Assembly: GCA_049999765.1 (NCBI GenBank)
Contig: JBNGIQ010007417.1
Span: 1-34,467 of the forward strand
Source: Phaeoceros laevis
Taxonomy: Eukaryota > Anthocerotophyta > Anthocerotopsida > Notothyladales
Direction of reading: 5' to 3'
DNA: 34,467 bases
Positions 20,901 to 30,000 of this stretch are shown piece by piece. A program made the position numbers and the translations under genes. How positions within the stretch are numbered: position 1 is the stretch's first letter; every line of letters begins with the position of its first letter. The notes below the pieces were generated by a model. It saw only the letters and a list, made by a program, of their open reading frames with translations, was not told the DNA's origin and searched no databases.

Positions 20901-21277
20901 AGGCACACCCAAGCCAGCTGGTGCCTCAAAGCCAGCAGCCAGTGGCTCGAAACCAGCAGGCAGCTCTAAGCCAGCAGGTGATTTGAAGCCGGTAGGTCCC
21001 AAGCTTACAAATGCTACAAAGGTTTCGGCTGCACCCAAGAGGCCCCGGGAATCAGATAGTGAGATGGACCTCGACGACGAGGTATGCCTCCTTTCAAGTT
21101 TCTACAAACAGGTTGTGTCTCTGTCTGAGTTTGTGCTAAGACCTTCCTCATGACTTGCAGGGTGGAAGGTCAAAACAAGCTGCCAAAAGGGTTCCAAGAT
21201 TAAAGCCTGTGTCGGACTTTACTAGCAGCCAAAATCCTGTGTCTCAACCATTGTACAAATCCAGCGTTATAAAGTAA
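17965..21277 (+). CDS. RBL: RBBP5-like WD40 subunit of COMPASS/MLL H3K4 methyltransferase, with extended repeat tail
   Basis: RBBP5 homologues scaffold the SET1/MLL histone H3 lysine-4 methyltransferase with WDR5 and ASH2. Five exons, 17965-17983, 18115-18213, 18303-19393, 19492-21081 and 21161-21277, join to 971 aa. The WD40 propeller covers about residues 20-380 and ends with the family hallmark: KAPCFSGDSELVVGASANKG, then WHPNRPIVASV, SAFAPDFKELHENEEYVERE. Immediately after comes the acidic activation and ASH2-binding segment (GDEEVDIM, SDSDDSEDGLYFLPTTP, about residues 410-440). A basic nuclear signal (TKRKRK) lies near residue 525. Residues about 623-905 are a six-residue repeat rich in Lys, Pro, Ala and Ser, which plant RBL proteins I know do not have at this length. 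The tail then returns to acidic (SDSEMDLDDE) and a basic end. The first exon codes for only six residues plus one base; an upstream start cannot be excluded. Confidence 0.93.
20149..20997 (+). repeat. Coding 18-bp minisatellite (about 46 units) encoding ASKPAS-type hexapeptides
   Basis: The unit GCATCCAAGCCAGCAAGT and close variants repeat with an 18-bp period inside exon 4 of the RBBP5-like gene. Copies at about 20290-20450 are almost identical, while outer copies vary (APRPAG, TPKPAS, SSKPAG). The period is a multiple of three, so copy number can change without frameshift. The repeat peptide is strongly basic and almost free of acidic residues, like a linker-histone tail. Long antisense open frames over this stretch are by-products of the repeat. 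Confidence 0.93.
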
Positions 21278-21333
21278 ATTGCAGGGGCTGTCACTGAAGG
21301 GGTTTGCACAGCGGCTTGTACAGATTCTTTGAA

Positions 21334-21438
21334 TTGCTACGTTGTTCATATACAAATCAAGCTCAGCCATATGGAAACTGTGATAGATTTGCTCCGTTGT
21401 TTATATACAAACCAGGCTGAGCCATCTGGAAACTGTGA
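21334..21438. repeat. Imperfect tandem duplication, 50-bp copies with 55-bp period
   Basis: 21334-21383 and 21389-21438 match at about 44 of 50 positions. Each holds TATATACAAA, a GCTSAGCCAT word and GGAAACTGTGA. The pair lies 57 bp after the RBBP5-like stop codon, so at least the first copy is probably in its 3' untranslated region. Confidence 0.85.
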
Positions 21439-21715
21439 GACAACTGTGCTCGGGATATAACAGTTTCTTCTAACGTGTTGGAGCGTGGATGCTCGCAGGG
21501 CACAGGTGACCCGGACCGCTTTCGCAGGGCAATCCCCAAAAGATCCCCATGATCCATATATCGTTCAGTCACACCATCATATCATCCTATGGCAATGCAC
21601 GCCATCCGTAACATTGTTGGACCCATGAAGGCGTACGGGTCTTCACCGCGAATCCAAATACTGTACAGTCTACACTAAACGCGAAAAGCAGCATAAAGTC
21701 CGACTCCGACTTTTA

Positions 21716-21723
21716 CCGTTCGA
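21716..21723 (-). promoter_or_regulatory. MSA-like mitotic element upstream of NDC80
   Basis: The minus strand reads TCGAACGG, which fits the TCNAACGG core bound by three-repeat MYB proteins in G2/M-specific plant promoters. It lies 190-197 bp upstream of the NDC80 ATG. A single eight-base match is weak alone; the adjacent E2F-like site and the gene's role raise its value. Confidence 0.4.
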
Positions 21724-21797
21724 GTTGTAAGCGCATTCAGCCAGATGAGGTGCTGTCACGAAACTCGTTATAGTTGTGGAATTCAAAACGCTCTGGG

Positions 21798-21809
21798 TTT
21801 GGCGGGAGA
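21798..21809 (+). promoter_or_regulatory. E2F site upstream of NDC80
   Basis: TTTGGCGGGAGA matches the canonical palindromic E2F site at 11 of 12 positions and lies 104-115 bp upstream of the NDC80 ATG, where an E2F site would be expected for a gene expressed in S/G2/M. Confidence 0.55.
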
Positions 21810-21912
21810 GATCCCCAAGAAGCCATTTCCAAGGCAGCGCAGGCTTGGGAGTCCAGCGACTCAGTGTAAGGACGCAGCCTGATCTCTGCTGCTGCATTTT
21901 TGTCGATCCAAT

Positions 21913-24052
21913 ATGAGGCGCAGCACGCTAGCGGTCCTAAGTCCATCGCAGCTCAACAGCCAAACCAGACCACCACGGGCAGGTGACTTGAGGTCTTCCC
22001 TTCCCGGGCCTGCTGGTAGGAACGATGGCAGGAAAAGCCTATCCCATCGGGCATCTATGCACGGCCGGGGAGGGTCACAGACCAGAGCAGATCCACGGCA
22101 TATTGCCGACAAGAATTTTCAGGTGAAGTGCATAAAGAATCTCATGAATTATCTAACCACGCATGGCTACACTTCAACGATCTCGCAGAAGTTGCTCGGG
22201 TCTCCTTCTGCTAAGGATATCACAGGGATCATCCAGTTTCTGTTCCAGCAGGTGGACTCCAATCTGAAGGTTGTTAAAATTGAGGAGGATGTCCCTGCCG
22301 TGTTTAAAAGGTTAGGGTATCCATTCCAGATCAACAAGAGTGCTCTGTATGCTGCTGGGAGTCCACAGACTTGGCCAGGCCTGCTAGCTGCTTTGGCATG
22401 GCTGGTGAATTTGCTGGTCTATGAGGAATATGCAAACGAATCTGATCACCCTGCACAAGAGGAAGGAGTTGCTGGGGGAGCCGAGCCGATCTTCGGAGGT
22501 GGGGATAATGAATCGTTGGCTTTCTTTGACAAGGCCGCACAGACCTATTATCTCTATATGGAAGGCATGGACGATGAACTCAAGGAAGTTGAAGCCGCTG
22601 CCAAACTTGAGTATGTGCAAGAAATCGACACGGTGGCCCAAGAGACCGAGTCGTTGGAAGCTGAGTACTTGGAGTGTGAGGAAAAGCTGCAGCAGTTGAA
22701 CGAAGAGAGCAACTCTCTGGATGCCCTAAGAGCTCAGAAAGCTGGTTTAGCCGAGGATATTGAGAAACTCTGTGAAATGGTGAACAGATACCAGGACCAT
22801 GCTGCTGCTTGTGCAAAAAAGGTCGAGGAAAAGAAGGCAGACCTTGCTACCAAACAAGCAGAAAAGGCAAATGTTGACATGGAGAACGCAACACTAAAGG
22901 AGAAAGTAAATGCACAGCAAGCGAATACCAAGGAGTACAATCGATTGACCCGTGAGTCACAGCTTCGAGCTGAGGAACTGCATTCTCTGCACTCTCAAGC
23001 TGAGGAGCTGACGAAAATGGAGTGGGACCTTGAGGTGCAGGCATCCAGAAAGATGAAGGATGTCGAAGCTGCAGTTGGTAGTTTCAACGAGCTGGCAAGA
23101 AGGTATGTGTGCGTAGTGTAATTTGGTGACAGTGAATAAGTACTTGACTTTGTATTTGCTGCACTCCAAATCCTCATCAACCTCATCAGCAGGTGTTTTG
23201 TTTCCCTGTCGAGCCAAACGTTGGTTCCCTCGTGTCATCTGATTACACTTTTCCAGGTCACGTTTCTCCATTGTGGATAGCGATGTCCAATTGACATTGG
23301 ACATCAACCCAAGAGCAGATGAACCGAACGAAGTTATTGTTCAGGATATAAAGGCGACTGTGATGCCCCGGATCACAGAACTAATGTCTCTCAGTCAGAA
23401 GAACATGGCGGCTAAACTAGAAGAGCGTCAGATTTTGCAGAATAAGGTGTCTGAGTGCACCAAGGCTACGGGGGAACTGGCTGATATGCTAGCAACTCTG
23501 ACATCTCAAAACACTAAGGTTTTCTTGTGTTTATGGCAGCTAGTTAAAGGTGATTTGAATCAGGTCTCCATCATATCAGTACTGACATGCCTACTTGTTT
23601 TGGTGCAGCTTCAAGCCAGGTGTAAGGAACCCAAGGAGAAAGTAGAAGCCGCAGAGATCAAAGAAGCCAAAGAAAAGGAGCAAATGTTTCAGGCGATCGA
23701 CCATGAGACGAGGATCATTCAGTCAACCGATCTTCGTATGAGGGTCTGTTGGCTTATGCTTTTTTCTTTGGAGCAGCGATCGATTGTCCTGGCCTGTTTA
23801 TGAAGACTTGCTTGCTACGTCCTAACACTATCCATTGTACCTCAGAAACAGGTAACGGATCACAATGTGAAGGTGAGAGCCATGAATGAGGAGATTCAAA
23901 GGGACGTGGATAACAGGTATCAAATCGTGGAGCTAGCCATGAGCCACAAAGAGTACGTATCGGCAGCCCTGAGGGACTTCTTAGGTACAGCAAATCGGGT
24001 AGTGGAAGACCTTGAGCAAGCTTCCATGTGGAGGAAAATCCTTAACAACTAA
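21913..24052 (+). CDS. NDC80: NDC80/HEC1, outer kinetochore microtubule-binding subunit
   Basis: NDC80 with NUF2, SPC24 and SPC25 links kinetochores to spindle microtubules. Four exons, 21913-23102, 23257-23518, 23609-23743 and 23846-24052, join in phase to 597 aa, a normal length. The N-terminal tail of about 65 residues is basic and disordered, with RRS and RKSLSHRAS-type sites that fit Aurora phosphorylation. The calponin-homology domain follows at about residues 65-190, with family blocks SQKLLGSPSAKDITGIIQFL, LGYPFQINKSALYAAGSP and TWPGLLAALAWLV. From about residue 210 to the end the protein is long coiled coil, with YLECEEKLQQL, KEYNRLTRE and a final segment ending WRKILNN. The start has an in-frame ATG close to the expected tail length. 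E2F-like and MSA-like sites lie upstream, and an AATAAA lies 131 bp after the stop. Confidence 0.95.
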
Positions 24053-24182
24053 AGCATGGCTCCCTTGACAGCAAAGCATTCCCCAGTTACTTGGCTTCGT
24101 TGCTTTGTACAGATGGTAATACATTGGAGGTATGCCTGTATGTAACTATGTATAGCTAAATGACCTCGCTCGGACGTTAAGC

Positions 24183-24188
24183 AATAAA
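24183..24188 (+). terminator. AATAAA polyadenylation signal of NDC80
   Basis: A canonical AATAAA lies 131 bp after the NDC80 stop codon, in A-rich sequence. It is the best candidate for the 3' end signal. Plant signals are often degenerate, so the actual cleavage site is not certain. Confidence 0.5.
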
Positions 24189-24211
24189 CACACACAAATG
24201 AGCTCACTGCG

Positions 24212-24290
24212 GCAACCGGTGGTCTAGTGGTAGAATATTAATAGTACGCTGCCACGGTGCTGAGTCTCTCGAACACCTATGCTGGGTACC
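24212..24290 (+). pseudogene. Degenerate tRNA-Gly(GCC)-like sequence, tRNA pseudogene or SINE head
   Basis: The D-arm and box A region (GTGGTCTAGTGGTAGAAT) and the anticodon loop (CTGCCACGG, anticodon GCC) match plant tRNA-Gly almost exactly. About six extra bases (ATTAAT) sit between D-arm and anticodon arm, the anticodon stem has a mismatch, and the T-arm is degenerate, with only TCGA of box B left. It cannot fold as a working tRNA. It lies 24 bp after the NDC80 AATAAA. Either it is an old tRNA pseudogene or the head of a tRNA-derived SINE; no clear SINE tail or target duplication was seen. Confidence 0.65.
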
Positions 24291-24944
24291 TGCAACATGA
24301 CGAACATAGCAATCAAAATTATCAAATCACTTCTTAGACATTCTAGTGATTGTGGGGTTTTTGCCAGATGCAGAATGAGAATCGTCAGCCTGGACTCTGG
24401 AGGAGAGAATCCGAGAGATCCTCTCAATCGTCGGCAAGCATTTCCCCAAACACTGTAATAAACCTCCCCTCCCGTTCATTTTGTTGTAAGTTACAGAGTT
24501 ACAGTAGAGTGGACTTCAGTACCCGATAGGCGTCCTTTTTCCTCAGGGTAATCTTCCGATTCGAGTCACCGTTCGTCACGGAGGGCCGCTGAGCATTGGA
24601 GCAGAAAGTCCACTCTGGTGACCGTTGTAGTTTGAGGAGAGCGCTAATGTTTAGCGAGCTCCTCTCCATGGTTGGTGACCAGGCTTGGGCAAGTGGTAGC
24701 TGACAATTCGTACACAGCTCACCTGCCCTGCTTTGATGTGGTGAAGTGACGCACGCTCCAAGTGCTCCCGTGTGTCTTACTCGCATGTTATCGAATTCTG
24801 CACCACCAATCTTAGCAGCGACCTCTACGGACATGTTCATGGGCAAAGGTTTGTCAAGGCTGTGGCATCGGAAGTGCTTTTCGGCAGCGATACAAATGGC
24901 AAGCTGTGCAGGGTCAGCTGAGAGCGAAAGCATTTCGAGGATCG
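24291..24944. other. Intergenic region and HMG-CoA lyase 5' flank
   Basis: No gene is recognised. A minus-strand frame at 24499-24933 has no protein-like features I recognise and runs into the HMG-CoA lyase 5' flank. A further AATAAA lies near 24460. The region should hold the lyase promoter and leader, and perhaps an untranslated first exon. Confidence 0.45.
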
Positions 24945-26908
24945 ATGCAGCAGCAAGGTCTTCCGGACTTGGCAGCTGCTGGCCCGGTCCTCTTCGATAT
25001 GGACAAGCCTTACATGACAGGGGGGACTCTAGGTATACAATTGCAAATCTCAGCTCAGGCTTCTGTTATTCCAGGTAAACGTAGGACGTGGGCGACAAGC
25101 GACTGCCTGAATCTTCGGAGTAAATTGGTTGACGGTGGTATCCTGACGACTTACCATCGCCGTTCGGATGACAGGGAGAGCGGCTCTTCTCCCGTATCAG
25201 CACAAGGAGATGCCTGGTTTCAGTCTCCACCAAGCAGCGACATTTCGGGGCCTGGCAAGGATATAAGGCATCATAGCTATCCGTTTCCTCGGAGGAGATG
25301 TTGGTCCACAAAACCAGACAACCTGTTTGACAACTCCGCCAGTGAAATTAGGGCGGAACGAAATCTGCCGAAGGTACTGGGTAGGTTGGATTCCTTCCCA
25401 CATTCTAAACTGAGATGCTTACGTTTGTCTACCTGCATCAACATTTAACTGCTTCTGAAATTAGGTGCTAAATGGCTTGCCAAGCTACGTGACAATTGTG
25501 GAGGTGGGTCCGAGAGACGGGTTGCAGAACGAAAATCAACTGGTTCCAACGCATGTGAAAGTTGAGCTCATTTCAAAACTGGTAGCTGCTGGACTACCAG
25601 TGGTTGAGGCCACCAGCTTTGTCTCCCCAAAATGGGTGCCGCAGGTACAAGCAGTGAACCAAAGTTGAATCACTGCCTCAAATGTTTGGCAAGTTCGTGA
25701 TGGCCGTCCCCACCCAGCCGTAGCGGTGAATCTTGTCTTGCTCTTGGATTTCAACTTCTTGGCAGCTTGGAGATGCAGAAGACGTCATGGCATCAGTTAA
25801 GTCCTTCAATAACTCCAGACTTCCGGTACTGGTTCCAAATATGAAGGTAAAAGCGTTGGGTTGGATACCTGAGTACCAGTCTTGGCACCGCACATTATGT
25901 TATATTCAGTTGGTGATACTGGCACATGCACCGTTTTTTAGCAGGGATTTGAAGCTGCTCTAGCGGCCGGAGCACGTGAGCTGGCCATTTTTACAGCTGC
26001 TTCGGAGTCCTTCACCAAAGCCAACATAAACTGCACAATTGGAGAGAGTCTCCAGAGGTACAGAGAGCTATGCGGGGCGGCAGTATCAAAAGATGTGCCA
26101 ATGAGAGGGTAAATTCTAGTCTTGAGAAAGCCATACCCTACTTGTTTTTTCAACATTGTCTCAGATAGGAGCACTGGATTGAAGAGGGTTCGTCTGAGTG
26201 TAACACTCCTTTCAGGGTTGTCTGTTAAGGTTAAGTGTGCCTCGGTATATAAATTGGTTTGTGACAGATATGTTTCATGTGTCGTTGGATGCCCGATTGA
26301 AGGGCCTGTATCCCCTTCACGAGTTGCGTACGTTGCAAAGGAACTGTATAACATGGGTTGTTATGAAATATCTCTCGGAGACACCATTGGAGTTGGGACA
26401 CCCGGTACGAGGTTAAATAATCAAGAGTTCGTAATTTTGGGTTCAATTGATGGGTCCGCTTACGATTTGCTCTGTATCAGGGAGTGTGGTGCAGATGTTG
26501 CAAGCAGTCATGGATGTTGTACCAGTCGAGCGGCTTGCTGTCCACCTGCATGATACTTACGGGCAAGCCCTTGCTAACATCCTGGTAGCTTTACAGGTAC
26601 GTAGTGATCGGGAGGTTTGAAAAATGTGTTCATCTGCTCTGTATACTGATTGATCAGGCTGCCTGCAGATGGGTGTGCGGGTGGTAGACTCCTCAGTAGC
26701 CGGTCTGGGAGGTTGCCCTTATGCTAAAGGTGCTTCAGGAAATGTAGCTACAGAAGATGTGGTTTACTTGTTGGATGGCTTAGGTGTGCGGACAAATGTT
26801 GATTTAAAGTTAGTCATAGCGGCTGGAAACTTCATCTGTCAGCACTTGGGGAGGACAACGGGATCGAAGGTTGCCATTGCCCTGAATCGGGTCCAGTCCA
26901 AGATCTAG
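24945..26908 (+). CDS. HMGCL: Hydroxymethylglutaryl-CoA lyase
   Basis: The enzyme splits HMG-CoA into acetyl-CoA and acetoacetate, the last step of leucine breakdown, normally in mitochondria. Seven exons, 24945-25373, 25465-25644, 25766-25846, 25945-26108, 26268-26404, 26481-26596 and 26669-26908, join to 448 aa. The first about 145 residues are a plant-type non-catalytic extension, poorly conserved, with a short block resembling other plant lyases ([10 protein letters not shown]). A GT at 25075 inside exon 1 could be a donor, but the frame stays open, so I keep it coding. The TIM-barrel starts with [12 protein letters not shown] (catalytic Arg), followed by [43 protein letters not shown], the metal-binding HLHDTYGQA and the catalytic cysteine loop [14 protein letters not shown]. 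All active-site residues are present. The C-terminus is SKI, a minor PTS1-like tripeptide in plants. Confidence 0.95.
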
Positions 26909-27080
26909 TTATCAAACCGGGAATTCTTGCGGCACCCACTACTGCTTAGGCGGATGCCGCTATTATTAGGCTATGACGCTGGACAAGAATAACTGAGATC
27001 ATACTGATGCCTTTCTTTGCCGCTTTTTCTGACCTTGCTGACCTCAAGTGCTGACCTGCTGACCGTGGCGTGACAAGTTA

Positions 27081-30000
27081 TTAGCCCTGAGCACTCGACT
27101 CTACTTCTGAAGTGTGCTTGACATCCCATCTACGGCTTCTCTGTTCCGATGACGGGGATAATGCGTTTGGTTTGCGCTTGTGCGCGGCCCCTGCAGAGGC
27201 TCCTGAGTCATCGTAGCCCCCGCCTTTCTCACCTTCATCTCCTCTCCGGGAGCTGGTGCTTGTGCTGGTGCTGGTCCTGGTGCTGGTGCTGGTCCTGGTG
27301 TGGGTGTAGGTCTTTTTCCGATGGAAAGGGGAGCCCGGCCACCTTGCTCTTCTATCTGGGCGACGTCCTCTGCCTGTCCCTGGCCGAAATGAGCTTCGGC
27401 TTTCCCTCTTGTTTCGCTCCGGGCTCTGCCTTCTTGACCAGTTCCTCGAGATCGTTTTCTCCTCTTTCCCACGCTGGTCCTTCTGCCTGCCCTTGTTGGA
27501 CCTGCCTCTGTCTGGACTCCTCTCTTTGTACGTTTTCTTCTCAGTTACGGACTGAAGATCTACACCTGCTTTGCTTTCAGTGATCAACTTACCCCGAGCA
27601 ATGTCGGCTGCCATTTTGGCTACTTGGATGTCATATTCCCTTCTTCGATTTTCGAGCAGCTCCTCCCGGTCACCTACACTTGTCACCCACCTCCTCTTCC
27701 GCTCAGACAGGATCTTGCCGTCACTGACATTTGATGCTTTGGGGAAGAAGTCCTCCGACCGAGGACGGTCTTTCCGGCTCGACGAAAAAGCCGGTGACCT
27801 CTCTTGACTCAAAAGCTCGAGCCTGCGACGAATATGCTGTACTTTGCTGCTGAGATCTCCGACCGCTTGTTCTCCAACGATAGCATCGCCTCCGTCCTCT
27901 TCAGATTTTAAGCTCTGAATCTCACTTGTCTGAGCTGTGCTTCGCACCTCTTGGACATGTAACTTGGCAGCAACCACCAAATCCCGCTTAGGTGGCCCAG
28001 AATCCTCATCTTCCTCAGACAGCCATCCCGGTCCTGATACGTGCCCTGATTCTTGAAAATTGAAGTTGCGTCCTGTGGATGGGGGTGGCGATGGAAGAGG
28101 AGGTGGGGGTGAGGCAGGCAGGGGAGGATGGATGCTTTCTGGCAAGGCTGGCGGGGGGACAGCACGTCCTGAAGGTAGTGGTGGGTCCAGAAGATGTCGG
28201 GGTGGATTGGGTGCAGGGAAGGAGTGTGGACTGGGTTGTTCTGCCAGATGAAGATTCGGAGCGAAACCTGGTGGGTGCTCAATTGGCGGTACCTGAAAAC
28301 CGCCTCTAGGCCCGATGCATGGAGGGAAATGGGGTCCCCCAGGTGGTCTACATTGTGCGTATGGCGACCCCCTGTCTTTAGAACCCGGCGGTTGTGGTGA
28401 AAACCATCCGCGGCCACGCTCAAATGGAGGTAGTTGTTCGGTCATTCCACCCCCGGCATGCCAATCCGGCCCAGGCGGACCGTGTGGTGGATACCATGGT
28501 TGAACAGAAGGCCCATGCTGGAAACGATGTCCTGCAAGAGGGGGTCCCACCGTGGAACACCACTCCTCTCCAAAAGCTCCATGTCTGAGGGGCTCCGTTG
28601 CTCCAATTGTTGCTGGGACAAAGCTATCCCTGATAGAGCCAGATGGGAACTGACTACCGTGGCTCTTTACCAGATCGTGCCATTTTGCCTGCAAAGCACT
28701 CTCGGGTCCCTTGTGACCCTCCAATGGTTCAGGGATCTTCTGCTTTTGATAAGGACTCTTTGCTCGAGTTGTGCCTTGCTGAGAAACCTGTTCTTCTGCT
28801 GATCTCACAGTTTTCAGGTCCTGGTCAGGGGAATGTCTCTTGGCACAAGATTTTACGATGAGCTGATTACTAGCCAGTAGCAGGGGCTTGCTCATGGAAC
28901 ACAAGGCTTTGGCAGCAGCAGGGGTCCGCAATGTCGCTATTGCGTCCTTATCGCCGGCTTTGAATGACACATGTTTCAAAACATTCTTCTTCCTCTCAAG
29001 CACCCCAGCCCTTCCCAAAGCCACCTCAAATATCTCATTTAAAGCTCCTGTAAGAAGAGCTGGAGATAGCCCATCAACTAGGCCTGTGACAAGCACATCA
29101 GTAGCTGCAGGATCCATTGAGGAACCTTCTGTTCCAGCATTGAGAGATTCCTGAACTCCGGCATACACTGCACCTGGACGGACATAGTTGACAGGTCTGA
29201 TCAGAGTGAGCGGTACACGCAGGGTGCTGAACTCTGGTGTGCAGTCGATGTAGAACGCCATAAATGCATTTGCTGTTGATTCGGACTCAAAAACAATCTC
29301 CGCAAACTCCTGCCTAGGCCGCCAAATGACCTGTCTCAGGCTATCCGGTCTGTATGCATCCCCAATTGCCCTCCGGGCAAAGCCCCTCAGTTGCTTTTCC
29401 AAGGTAGCACTGCTTTGCTCATCACCTGCAGGCAAAAGGATGGCCACCAGGGTGGTCTGTGGAGATGGCCCTGGCTTCTGAGGTGAAGATCCATCACACT
29501 TACGATGGCCAAGTAGAGGAATAAACTGTTTATGCCTGCAGATGAAAGTGGAGGTAGACAGCCTCCTCAGTATCTCCTTTTTCTTAGTCCCGCACCTGTA
29601 GAACAAGGCATCAGCCAGGCACTCGGACGCAAGTTGCACAAGGATCGCGGAACACTCAGGGCGCAAATATACTCCTAAAACCGCCTTGCCAATTTGGACA
29701 GAGGTTGTTGAGGTGCCGTCATCTAATATCTCAGCAAAGAATTTGCTCAGTGCATCCACTTGCCGCCATTTCGGTGGGACGTTTGCAAGCAGGAAACCTG
29801 TCGCTGGGTTGAGTTGATTCTGTGGTAGCTGCCCCAGAAAGTCCTCTCCACAGACTGCAGAATCTGATGTCTGAAGCACATATTTCCTGGCTATCAACTG
29901 ACATCCGCTTGTAAGCAGCCTTTTGGGGTCCGCTTTACATGCATCCAAGAAAATTGCAGCAGATGTCTCTGATCTGAATGTAACAACTGCACTATCACAT

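Noticed and set aside
20076-21038. Long minus-strand open frames over the RBBP5-like repeat (142-149 codons)
   Set aside because: They are by-products of the 18-bp repeat; the translated Leu/Ala repeats have no other support, and the plus strand continues the WD40 gene in phase.
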